Shown here: piece after piece, positions 12,401 through 22,599 of the stretch
Layout of the letters: every line of letters begins with the position of its first letter
Position numbering within the stretch: the first letter of the stretch is position 1
Source of the DNA: Punica granatum
Lineage: Eukaryota > Streptophyta > Magnoliopsida > Myrtales > Lythraceae
Reading direction: 5' to 3'
Assembly (NCBI RefSeq): GCF_007655135.1
Contig: NC_045129.1
Coordinates: 30,505,122-30,569,121 of the forward strand
Length of the DNA stretch: 64,000 bases
The notes under the pieces: model-generated
Seen by the model: the letters and a program-made list of their open reading frames with translations, nothing else
What the model was told of the DNA's origin: nothing
Database searches by the model: none
Translations under genes and position numbers: made by a program

Positions 12401-15400
12401 AGTACTCTTCCAGCATACATTACTTTTTAGGCAGGCGCGTACATAGCCTTTTTGAGGTGGGCATTTCTTGTGAAACACTGAATGGTAAAGAATAACTGCC
12501 ACAAAAGGAAAAGCCATTAGCTCATGATCTAGACATATATGCTGAGGGTAACATCTAAAAGATCTCCTTAAGAGATCAGTACCATATGTTCCATCTTCTT
12601 CTCTTCTCCAGTAGCGGCGTAATAAAAGATCTCTGCGTTTCATTCCCCTGAATTTATACAAACGTAACTTCAGGAGCTCAAGGAGATATAAACCATGCAT
12701 CTACTTTGGGAATAAAAGTGATGAGTGTTGCATAATTGATCTAACCAAGGTAACCAATCGTTGTATAGCTGCTTGTGGATAATATCAGTATGACCATCGA
12801 GGTGCTCTACCACACTTCCCTTATAAAAGCAGAAATCCCATCTGCAGATCAAATTGCAATGTTTATGGTGAATGACTAATACAGATGACACTGATAAAAC
12901 AAGAGCAAGAAGCAGCCTTTTTCTCAAATGTTAGTGACTATTGCATAAAAAATATCAGTATCGTGATGCAAAGCAATGAGAAGACTTCTAATGAGGCAGA
13001 GAAGTTGCTTTCATAAGCTTCCAGATAGAATAGGACGAAATGCATGTTTCAAGAATGAATATTCTTAATTATGTCACTTTATTCTCTTGCAAGTTCACAA
13101 CTTAAACAAGATTTAAAAAAATATGAAAGAATTTCTGAAGGACATATTCAAAAATCCAACTTCAGTTAAAAACCACTTAAATCATAAGTGACTTTTGACT
13201 TGCGTGGGGCTCAAAATTACTTTGAGATGCCTTCCTACCCTCCTCTCAGGCTCTCCCTTCCTCCCCTTCTCGTTAAAAGTAGTTACTTAAAAAACAGCCT
13301 AAGCATCTAATTAAATGTAAATAAATATACAAATATATATATTTTCAGAATATGTGATTTACATTTGATTTCATTTCACAAAGGTGAGAAATCCTAATAG
13401 ATATTATCTGCAACAAACGGAACTCATTCCTATCAGTCATCACTCTGTAGCCACTACACATGCAGTCAAATATTTGTTCAGTCTTTGAAAATAAACAGTC
13501 GCCACAAAGTATGCCAAAGGTTAGCTTGTTTGGTTTCAAAGTAAGATTTTAACGGGCCGTTTGGATTCAGAGTTAAAGTCAACGAAACTTTAACTTTAAC
13601 TTTAACTGAGGAAGAAGACAAGGATTTGTCGGCCCACCAGTTTGACTTTAAATAAAATAAATGGATGTAGTAGATAATGGTGTATAATGAGATTGTGTGT
13701 TTGAATAAGATATGGGACGCACCAGTTTGACTTTTCAAATGTGTGTTTTGTTGTGTAGTGTAGAGTTAAAGTTAAAGTTAAAATCATGGTGATTTTAACT
13801 TCGAATCCAAACAGGGCCTAAAATCTTACTTTAACTTAATTTTACCCACAACAAAACAATATTACTCATACAAAGTCAAAGGGTGGGCCCCATACATAAC
13901 CATTTATCCTACTCTTTTTCAAAATCAAAATCTGATTTTAAAATGTTACTTACAAACCAAACGCAGCATTAAATAACTGAACATGAAATTTGCTCTTCAT
14001 GATCCTAACTACATCCGATGTTCTGATAAGACATTACAACACATCCACCATATAAAATAACTAAAAATTCAGCTTTCAAATTACAAAGTTCAGATGACTG
14101 AATACTCACTCTGATCTTGACACACCAAGAGACATAAGGGTTTGAAAAATGGCCTCTGATGTTCCATCAACCACCCCAACAGCCATTATTGCAGGATGGT
14201 CATCCCACTGCAACCAGTACTCAGCTGTTAGATGATGCATGGAACACTCAAACCAAAAGCAAGAAAGATCGAGAAGCAGCAGACCTTGCTACGCAGATTT
14301 CTGTCTTTTGCTTCTTTAAAAAGTCGCAGTCCTGCATAATATGCACTTAATAAGTCATGCTTCAAGTTAAATCAAGCAATTCTACATAAAAGAGAACTTA
14401 CCATTGTGGCAGCCGAAGATGGTCCACGTTGAAGGTGCAATGACATCAGATGTCGCTCGATCTGCATGGATGGATGAACTAAGAGTCCAGTCTATGGAAT
14501 TAATGTTATTTACCCTATTTGATCCGCTTAACCTGATCAACATCAAAACAGAGGCAAAAGTATTGAAGTAGCACATAAGCGATGAATTTTTTTTTATAAG
14601 CAAAAAGGCTAGGAGGGGGAGACCAGAGGGGCTCCACAGCCGCCATAGAATGTTCCATTCGCCTGAATGGGTAAAGGGCTCGGTGAGACATAACCCACCT
14701 AGATCACCATGACCCTACCAAAGCGCATAGTGGACCGGAACAGCTCCTATAGGATAGAGGACAAGGGTCTACTAACGCAAGCGCTTTCGTGTTTAAGTCA
14801 AGTTTCGATCCCTTGACCTCCCCTTCGGAAGACGAAGTCCGTTACCAACTAGACTACCACCTTGGTGGTACATAAGCGATGAATTAAAATGCATAAGTCA
14901 AGCAACTTATTTTCAGAAATCCAGTCAAGACATGGCTATATGGTTTACCAATTTAATGGCAGGAGCATCAGCCCCTTTGGATCTAAACCACATTGAACTA
15001 ATCTTGTTCAGTAATAATCTAAGCCAAGCAGCAAATATGTCTTGTGCACACGGTGAAAATGCTTTCACTAATTAGGGTTATTGCCGCATCAAAGTACTGG
15101 GGGTCGGTATGGCTAATTAAGCAGTTTAAAAGACCAGATAGGCAATACTGGGAATAAACGGCCGGACTTCCATTCTGTGTGCCTTACATGAAAGATTGCC
15201 TTGGGTTGTTTGAGCAGCTCATAATACTATCTCCTGATTCTGGAACATCCTGCGAAGAAGAGAAACATTTGGCTTTTTAAAAGGTAGAGATAGAGAGTTC
15301 TGCAAGATAAATAGAGTTGAAAAGTTTGAACCTTTAAAACGACTTCCTGAAAGGCATGAATCCATTTTGCTGCTTCTTCAGGACTACTTGCTCCAAGCTG

Positions 15401-16649
15401 TTAATTTTATTACAACTAAGAACTGTGAGTTAAAACAATATGATCTATTTGGAACCGAAGAACAAAAGAATTAGCAGGCACAAGAGTTTCTGACGCACCT
15501 TGAGCTGATCATTATGATTGGAAGTATTGTAAAGTGTAAATATGAAAAATACCTACAAGAGCAAACAATTATTAGCAACTACTATAGATTTGCCCCAAAA
15601 AAGAAAGCTAATACAAAAATGTTACCGACAGAAAAAGAATCGTGGAAAATTATGGTGCGTAAGAAGACATGAATGATGATCACACTTTGCGATGAATGCT
15701 CTCTCTTCCATTATCTGCAACCCGTATGCAAGGATCTATGACCGCACTTCTCAAAGGCTCCTGCCATGAGAAATCAGTGCTTGATCGACAATAGAGAAGT
15801 GAAAGTCAAATGAGGAAATTATTAACCATTCTGAGCCAGGTTGCGCTAAGCAGAGATTGAAGAGCAGTAAAGGCACTTCCATGTATTTCATAGACATTTC
15901 CTCATTTCACCCGCCAAGCTTCACAAGCTTGTCAACTCAACTGACCTCCCCTACATACCCATCATATAAGTCTGCACTTGCCATTCCACAGCAAAGTTTT
16001 CTACCCCTGGCATTGAGCTAAGCAGAACCGGAACAACTTTTAGAAATCAATTTCCTCCCTAGTCCATAGATATATCTATATCCCGCCATCATGACTTGTA
16101 TAGTATACTTTAACATCTCACTAAACCCAGTTCAGCAAGTTCAAAAAAATTCACAAAGCAATAAAGGGCAATTACATTTAAATTGTTTAAGAAAATACAA
16201 TCATGTCCTCTTTGGCTTTAAGCTCCAAAAGAATCTTAGTTAGCCGCAATTTTCATTCTGTCAGAGTGACAGTTCTCCAGTCTTATATTAAACATGATCG
16301 TGGATTTCACCACCGAGAATCCCACTCTGAAGCACACGCCCTCTTCATGCTGCATGATCCTCTTCTTTTACCCATTTCGAGTATCACGCTTGGCTTAGTA
16401 GTGTATCGGCTAAAACAGCTAAAAAAATGCACTTGACTATGAAAATTTATGAACTACGCTACCCACTATCAAGAAACCGAAGTTTACGAGAGCAGGAGAG
16501 GGGAGTTAGATCGGAGAGGCCACCTCGTCCTTGGATAACGGAGCGGATTTGAAGCTCTTGAGGTGGTGATCCTCGAGCACGAAGTAGCGCTTCCTCGAGT
16601 ACTGCAACCCGATCCGATTCGACCGGATCAAGTACAGCCATCCCTCCAT
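9403..16649 (-). CDS. EDR2L: ENHANCED DISEASE RESISTANCE 2-like (PH-START-DUF1336) protein
   Basis: Twenty-one exons join in phase to 719 residues, the size of Arabidopsis EDR2 and EDR2-like. Exon limits (minus): 16649-16524, 15760-15686, 15552-15499, 15397-15332, 15249-15188, 14532-14402, 14331-14285, 14207-14110, 12841-12746, 12647-12583, 12495-12424, 11888-11742, 11640-11348, 11176-11113, 11004-10829, 10690-10589, 10486-10436, 10313-10170, 10047-9952, 9719-9618, 9495-9403. The N-terminal PH domain begins MEGWLYLIRSNRIGLQYSRK. A START-type lipid-binding domain follows (SSIHADRATSDVIAPSTWT, YVISPLNQGKESVVKHMLAI). The C-terminal DUF1336 domain contains KGTLMQMVAADWLRSDKRED and GRPGSIVQ. EDR2 restrains salicylate-dependent cell death and binds phosphoinositides in Arabidopsis; the paralogue's role is less clear. 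The intron at 11005-11112 appears to be GC-AG. Confidence 0.95.
13524..13966. mobile_element. Nested MITE-like elements in an EDR2-like intron
   Basis: An outer element has ends GCTTGTTTGGTTT (left) and AAACCAAACGCAGC (right), both followed inward by A/T-rich complementary sequence. Inside lies a second pair of ends, GGGCCGTTTGGATTC near 13554 and GAATCCAAACAGGGCC ending about 13818, with internal TTTAAC/GTTAAA repeats. TTA lies at both outer flanks, so a 3-bp target duplication is possible. No coding capacity is present. Confidence 0.6.
14573..14885. repeat. 16-bp target-site duplications flanking the SINE
   Basis: The sequence acataagcgatgaatt occurs at 14573-14588 and again at 14870-14885 without mismatch. 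This defines the SINE boundaries and suggests a fairly recent insertion. Confidence 0.92.
14589..14869 (-). mobile_element. tRNA-derived SINE insertion
   Basis: Read on the minus strand, the 281-bp element starts CCACCAAGGTGGTAGTCTAG. It has a box A-like TAGTCTAGTTGGTAACGG and, about 35 bp on, a box B-like GGGATCGAAACTT, and it ends in a short A-rich tail. Both sides carry a perfect 16-bp target duplication (acataagcgatgaatt at 14573-14588 and 14870-14885). It lies in the intron between exons 5 and 6 of the EDR2-like gene, in the same orientation as the gene. Confidence 0.88.
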
Positions 16650-17716
16650 TGCTGCTCCCCCGTCGCCCATAGCAGCTGATAGACGGAGACGGCAACAGAG
16701 ACCTCAATCGACGATTCTCTTCTCCGAACTAGGAATGCTCGAGCATCGACAGCTCCTCCCGCTGATGAATTCTCAGCTTCGGTGGCTCAGAGGATTCGGG
16801 ATTCGTGTCAGGGAAGCTCGTCGGTCTCTCCCTCTCTCTGTGTCACTCTGTTGGTTGAAAGCTTTTAAACTGACGAATGACGATTGGCTGAAGGGAATAC
16901 AATAAAGACAAAGAATGGTGAAGAAGAAGAAGGAATCTTCTTTACGTCAAACCTTTTTTATCCGGTATCCGAAAACCTAATTAGACCCGATTAAAGCGAT
17001 TAAGTATGGTCGGTTCAATGACTAAAACTTTCTTGAGTCTAAATTTTCTCAATTCATAAAATTTTGAATCGAGATTTTATTTAAGTAAAACAAATGTCGA
17101 ACTGTTTGAACAATTCACGTTGATAAGAAACAATCTTCAATCATTATCCTTTTACTTATACATATTCGTATCCGTATCCGTATCCATAATCGTATTTCTT
17201 TTTCCATTCCAAAAGTTTCAAAATAATGGAAATGCCTTGGACAGTTGGGTCGCATTAACAACGTTACATTATTAGGCATCCGATGTGATCGCATAGTCAC
17301 AGATCACAACGGACAAACAATCTTCTTAGTGTCGGTCGATTTTCTCGGTGTTTTGGTCCCTTAGGAAAGCAAGTTGTTGCCTTGTCAGATGATCGTAACG
17401 GCAACTCGAGAGAGAAGTAGAAGCACGAATATTCGAGCTCAAAACTTGCAATGTGGGTTGGCATGTCACACGTGATGTTGAACTAGCATGGGAGCCCATT
17501 GTGCCTTGGCCTTAATCCAAGTCACCGAGAGTCCACTTGTGCGTGCCATAGTTCTTGGTAGATGATGAGTTGATGATGGCATAATGGCCGGACCATCTGC
17601 ATCGTTAAACTGGGCATTGCAAATCGTTCTTGATCGGTCGATCGTAACACGAGTCTCGAGATGGAGTGGAAGGTTTCAAGCTCCGGAGCTTGAGCACGGG
17701 TTAGAAAAAGCGTTAT

Positions 17717-17785
17717 ATGGGCTCAGAAAGTGGACCAGCATTCCGGCCCATCAACGGCCCAATGGGCCTGCCCAGATCGGCCCAT
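17717..17785 (+). promoter_or_regulatory. Cluster of TGGGCC (site II/TCP) elements
   Basis: ATGGGCT, GGCCCA, the palindrome GGCCCAATGGGCC (17756-17768) and CGGCCCAT fall within 70 bp, upstream of the Ycf20-like leader exon. Site II elements of this kind are common in plant promoters of housekeeping and organelle-protein genes and are bound by TCP factors. Function here is inferred from position. Confidence 0.6.
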
Positions 17786-18064
17786 CTACTCTTCCTCGGC
17801 CATTGCTTCGTCCCGTCCTGCTCTTGTGATTGATTATCTTCCCAGAGTGATGAGTTGGTACAGTGGACAGAGCTCCTTCCCACCTCTCATGGTGAGTGAG
17901 CATCGATCGTCATCATCAGCTCCAGGTGACGGTTTCGGCTTCAATTCCTCCGTCGAAGCATTCCTGTTCACGAAATCTGTTGATTTTCGTCCATTTCTGA
18001 GTTGTTTTTTCAATCAGTAGCCTGAACTGATTAGCTGGTTCCTGCAAGAATCGACGCATTCTCC

Positions 18065-18434
18065 GTAAGAATCTCCTTGACTTGTCCCTCTTTATCATGC
18101 CTCAGTCTGTGATTGTTGGATAGGGCTCGTTGATAATCAGAATGTTATGCTACCTCAAATTCAGATTGAATATGATATTGGCTGAGGTTTGAGCTGAAGA
18201 ACATGAGTAATTAGTGGGGTTTTAGGACTTCATGCATTAACAGATTGCTAGCTATTGGTTAATTGAAAAATTCTGCAGCCGTGCAAGTGATTTTCGTTGC
18301 GTAATCGTCACCTCTCCGATTGAACCTTTGACACCAGTTCCACCTTATCGTGTCCTTCAATGTCGTTAAGGTGGTGGTGGTGGTGGTTGTTTTTTTTTTT
18401 TTTCCCCTCTCCCCCGATTCTCTTCTTTTTACAG
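18065..18434 (+). other. 5' UTR intron of the Ycf20-like gene
   Basis: A donor CC|GTAAGA at 18065 pairs with a strong acceptor (long T/C tract then ACAG) ending at 18434, eight nucleotides before the ATG. The leader exon upstream (about 17.85-18.06 kb) is not otherwise delimited. Splice signals are the only evidence. Confidence 0.5.
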
Positions 18435-18441
18435 TAAATAC

Positions 18442-19186
18442 ATGCCGATGGCCTGCATTTTGGGAGCTGTTACGATGCAGTCTGGTTCATTAGTAATGGA
18501 AAATGAAGTCCCCGAAAGGTTATACATGACCCTAGCAACTTCTGCTATCCCATCCCGAAGCCAGGAACCGAGTTTTAGTAGACAACACTCAAGCACTAGC
18601 TTTCGCTTAAAGTCCACATCTTTCTCAGGGGAAAGGTAAATGAATATTCCGTAACTCTTCTAGCATCGCATTTTTCATTTTGATAGGTGGCCAACTATAA
18701 TCTGCATTTGAGTAATGTAATTGCCTTGTTTTGTGAATCAGTCTTCTGATGAAAAGACATGACTGGAGAATAGCCTTTGCTCTTAACACGGGCGGGATTT
18801 CGGGCAATGGCGATGAAGAGAGCCTTAACGGCGACAATGCTGATCTAAACAGAACCCGATTGGGAAGGATCGTTATAGCCGGTGGAAGACAACTTTTACA
18901 GAAGCTGAACTCTGCTCGAAAGAACTTCCCTATGAAGATATTTCTCCTATTATTGGGTTTCTACACAGCAAATGCCCTTGCTACGATTCTTGGGCAGACT
19001 GGGGACTGGGACGTGCTTGTAGCAGGTGTTGTGGTTGCCGCCATTGAAGGGATCGGTATGCTTATGTATAGGAAGCCCCCTTCTCTTTCGAGCACGAGAT
19101 TCCAGTCCTTTGTCGTGATGATGAATTACTGGAAAGCGGGTGTTTGCTTGGGCCTATTTGTTGATGCTTTCAAGCTAGGTAGCTAG
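18442..19186 (+). CDS. Ycf20-like chloroplast protein
   Basis: Two exons (18442-18635, 18742-19186) join in phase 2 to 212 residues. The first about 65 residues are rich in Ser/Thr/Arg and read as a plastid transit peptide. The conserved Ycf20 part is at the C-terminus: PMKIFLLLLGFYTANALATI, then LGQTGDWDVLVAGVVVAAIE and GMLMYRKPPSL, giving hydrophobic segments that should sit in a plastid membrane, then an FVVMMNYWKAGVCLGLFVDA segment. Ycf20 is encoded in some algal plastids; in land plants nuclear copies exist, and Arabidopsis members have been linked to non-photochemical quenching. The molecular function is not established. The start follows a T-rich acceptor and is the first ATG of the exon. 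Confidence 0.9.
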
Positions 19187-20122
19187 AGACCTTCACTTGA
19201 TGCCATGTTAACCCACTGTAAAGGGCAACCTCAGATGTTTTCTTCAATAATTTCTCTTTTCTTGAAGAAAGGAAAAGGGGGAAACTTGGAAATTCTTTAT
19301 GTCCTTCAAGACCAAGTCACCAAATTCAAACTGAATGTGAACAGTTGAGAAGGCACTACATGATGGTGATTGAAAGGTTGGTGGTTATGGGTTCAACACC
19401 AACCGAAATTTCAGAACCAGAGCTTATTCTTATGCAGATTAGTTGTCTTCATCAATGTGGTTATGTACTTGACTTCATTCTCTCGGTCAGTACCAATTGC
19501 TGAATCTGATAGGGAAAGGTGACTTAACGAGGCTAAAGCCTTTTCCGGGCTCCTGCTGTTTTAGAAGCCAAGAAGTCTTTGGTGTAATACTTTTTCGGGT
19601 ATTCTGTAGCTAGATAAGTCTCTTTCTATTGGGTTGGTACAGATTGTAAACCCATTGATTACATTCATTTCACTTGTTTGTCTTCGAATGGGCTTCCTTG
19701 GTCTTAAGCAATTGGCAGCTAATGTATTCTTCTGAATCTTCTTTTTGAGTGTACAATTTCTGACAGATGATTAAGGAAGCCTGTTATGTGGCTAGTTTCT
19801 TGAGTCTTTTGTGTTCGAGATAGGGTCATGATCATGCGAAGAACATCAGAATCTGTCTGTTTCGATTACTTGCTTCTTTGCTATTGAGAACTTACACGCC
19901 CACGAGAGGGCAGAAAAAAGAATTCTTGAAGAAAGGTTGCATCTGGAGTTGAGTCTCTGGAACCATATTACAATGTGTATGTATGGACCAAGTCCTGAGG
20001 GAGGAGAAATTGAGGGGAAGAATTATTGGAAGGATAAAATTCAACTGTCCAACCCAACAAAATGTCTTTAAGGAGGAACCCATGTGGATTGAGTTCCTTA
20101 TGAGGTATAAAGAATGAAGGAC
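19187..20122. other. Convergent 3' regions, no gene seen
   Basis: This gap lies between the stop codons of the plus-strand Ycf20-like gene and the minus-strand UDP-xylose transporter gene. It should contain both 3' UTRs. I see no further coding or repeat structure. Confidence 0.6.
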
Positions 20123-22175
20123 TCAGACAAGGGAATCCCTGTTTGACTTTTTGTTTTCCTGATGACTTTCTTTGTCTTGGAGTCCCATGTTCTTCCCACC
20201 CAGCAGCAGTGCAGCCTCCTTGTCTTTAATCTGCAGGCAGGAAATATATGGGGGATGGCGGTGAATGATTGGTTATACAGATGACGTGAAACGTCAAGAC
20301 ATTTCTTATGATTTTTATATGAGAGAGAACGAGAAGGATGATTGATTGGTTACATAGATGACGTGAAATGTCAAGACATTTCTTATGATTTTGATATGAG
20401 AGAGATCGAGAAGGGACCTGAGAGAGGGAGAGGTCGATGGACTGCTTCTTCTTGTTCTCCTGGGTGCAGAAGTAGGAGTACAAGCCCATCCCGAAGATCG
20501 CGATGAGGATGCCGATGATGTTCCTCTCCGTGAACGGGTCATGCAGCAGTGTGTAGCCGAAGCCGAGGACGAGGCAGGTCTTGAGGTGGCCTAGGACTTG
20601 GTACGTCACGGGCGATGTCTTGCCTATGACCAGAAATGTGCTGAAGTTCACGGACACTGCTATCAGGCACGAGAGCACGATGAAGACCTGCAAGTACAGG
20701 TATCCTCGATCAGTCATTCGAGCAACCCATTTCACTGTCTCGATCTTCCGTCAATGCGCACATTTCGGTCTCTTAGTAGCTCACCAGGACAATGGGAGAG
20801 TACTTAAATGCGAAGACGTTCTGCTTGGTGAGGTACTGGTCGACGAGAGGGCCGGAGACGAAGAGGATAGCCGCCTGGAAAGGTGCAGACTGGTAAAGAA
20901 GTTGCGTGGAGGAGACATTCAGCTTCTTCTGTATTGTGTTTGTCAGCTGATTGGAGAAAACTTTTAAGGAACACACTGTTTTTCATTTTCCTCTTCTGCC
21001 CTTTAATTTCATATTCGATTCGGGAAGAAAGGATGAGTGCAAAGATTCCAAAATTTTGTATGGGAAAGGATACAATTTGCCCAACACAGGTGGTGATGAT
21101 TGCAAGACCAGAGAGGACCGTGCCAAGGAAATTGAGCTGCAGATCAGTCACTGAGGCTATTCCCACCCCAATCAGCAACAGAAACAGAGACAATTTGATC
21201 TTCTGGCTGCAATTAAAAAAAAAAAAACGGACAATGCCATTAGTTGAAAATGTTGTTTGAGCATTGGAATTTTCTTTTTCCCCCCAATATGAAATTTTCT
21301 TTACCTGAACTGCTTTTTCAGGAAAATGGTCTCTAGCAATACAGTGAATGGTATAATTGCCAGCTTTGTCATCTGTCAAAGGGTTCAACGAAGAAATGTC
21401 AGAGGGAGACGTCAAAAACTATTGCTAGGACCGATCCATCGGCATGGATATCTAATATATTCGAGTTTCATTCTTGAACATTATTGATGTATCTTTGCGA
21501 ATCCCGCCAGTCAAATCCGGACCGGTAAAGAATGGATATGTATTGGAGAAACACCTGATAGAACCCGACGGAGTTGAAGCCAAGGCTCAGGTTGAGGAGA
21601 CCAATGGAGACTCCGTTGAGAATCCCGAACAGCATGACAGTCTTCAAGTCGACGGACTTGGTCTCGAAGAAGTTGAGCCGCTGGGCCGCGTGGAGTGTGC
21701 AGAACGTCACCATCAGGTGCCAGCTCGTAAGAGTAGTGGCTGCGCCCACAAACAACAGCAGCAAAAACAACATCAGCAACTCGGGATACCTGCAGTTCCT
21801 TCTCTCCGGTCCGTGCAAGTCCGTGCACTGGGGAAGAATCTTGCACGGACCGATCCGGAGAAGATTCTTATTAACCGTATCAATCATAACCATCCTTGTG
21901 GGCCCTCACGACAATCGATGTGGCATCTACAACTACTTGTCATTATTGATCCGAGGATCAATCTAAGCCACTCGCCCGCTCTTTTGGTCAAGAGACCGAC
22001 TGATCAAATGGAGGTTAGATAAGTGAAGAGATAAACTGGGTTATATACCGAAAGGGAAGCCGAGATTGCTCATCAAAGCTTTGTTGCAGATGACAATGGA
22101 GACAGAGGATGCCACTGACAGGAACAGAGCTCCTATCACCCCCAACTGTACCCCTGAGTAGTGCATTTCCCCCAT
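20123..22175 (-). CDS. UDP-xylose transporter, Golgi (UXT type)
   Basis: Seven exons (22175-22049, 21739-21555, 21372-21305, 21206-21074, 20946-20785, 20687-20418, 20230-20123) add to 1053 nt, or 350 residues, the expected size for this family. The protein starts MGEMHYSGVQLGVIGALFLS and contains ICNKALMSNLGFPFATTLTS, NGVSIGLLNLSLGFNSVGFY, MTKLAIIPFTVLLE, QLLYQSAPFQAAILFV and GKTSPVTYQVLGHLKTCLV, all typical of plant UDP-xylose transporters of the nucleotide-sugar/triose-phosphate translocator superfamily. About ten membrane helices are expected. The protein should import cytosolic UDP-xylose into the Golgi for xylan and xyloglucan synthesis. The tail is hydrophilic and Lys/Glu-rich (NKKKQS..., IKDKEAALLLG...). 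I chose the upstream of two near ATGs (MGEM) because family members begin this way. Confidence 0.94.
20266..20414. repeat. 72-bp tandem duplication filling the last UXT intron
   Basis: Copies at 20266-20337 and 20343-20414 align without gaps with about five mismatches; the period is 77 bp. Together they make up most of the 187-nt intron, and the second copy stops three nucleotides from the exon 6 donor. Confidence 0.9.
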
Positions 22176-22208
22176 CTCTCTTCCTTTGCTGCTTGACAAA
22201 CTTAATCA

Positions 22209-22381
22209 CTGCAACAAAAAAGACACACAAATGGTCTAACCACGTTACACGAAGGACGAACCATGAACTCGTGAGTCACCGACTTGTCTCCTATAGAGAA
22301 AGGCAACGAGACCAATGACACCGGGTCGAATATGCTGCCATATGCAAGGAAGAAGAGGACAGTTAACCGTAAACCAATTAC
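22209..22381 (-). other. 5' UTR intron of the UDP-xylose transporter gene
   Basis: Donor GGCAAAG|GTAATTGG (22381) and acceptor TTTTTTGTTGCAG (ending 22209) flank a 173-nt intron that places a separate leader exon upstream. A (GAA)n tract at 22426-22449 (TTC on the gene strand) and a GA-rich zone near 22500-22580 sit in the leader or core promoter. Confidence 0.55.
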
Positions 22382-22425
22382 CTTTGCCAGAGAATTTATG
22401 AATGAACCAAAAATGGGATTTAAAA

Positions 22426-22449
22426 AAGAAGAAGAAGAAGAAGAAGAAT
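22426..22449. repeat. (GAA)n microsatellite in the UXT leader region
   Basis: About eight GAA units, which read as a pyrimidine-rich TTC tract on the transporter strand, a common feature of plant 5' UTRs. Confidence 0.9.
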
Positions 22450-22599
22450 AAAGATAAATTTAAGAGCAAAGTGCCTCCAAAATTCTGTGCAAGATCAGAA
22501 ATTTGAGAGAGGGAGGGTGGGATGGAGGGAGAAGGCTTGAATGAGGATAAAGAGATGCAGAGGGAGAGTGAGAGGGAGTGTTTGTATTTATGTTAGAGG

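Noticed and set aside
20581..22022. Several plus-strand frames of 125-182 residues
   Set aside because: They are antisense shadows of UDP-xylose transporter exons.
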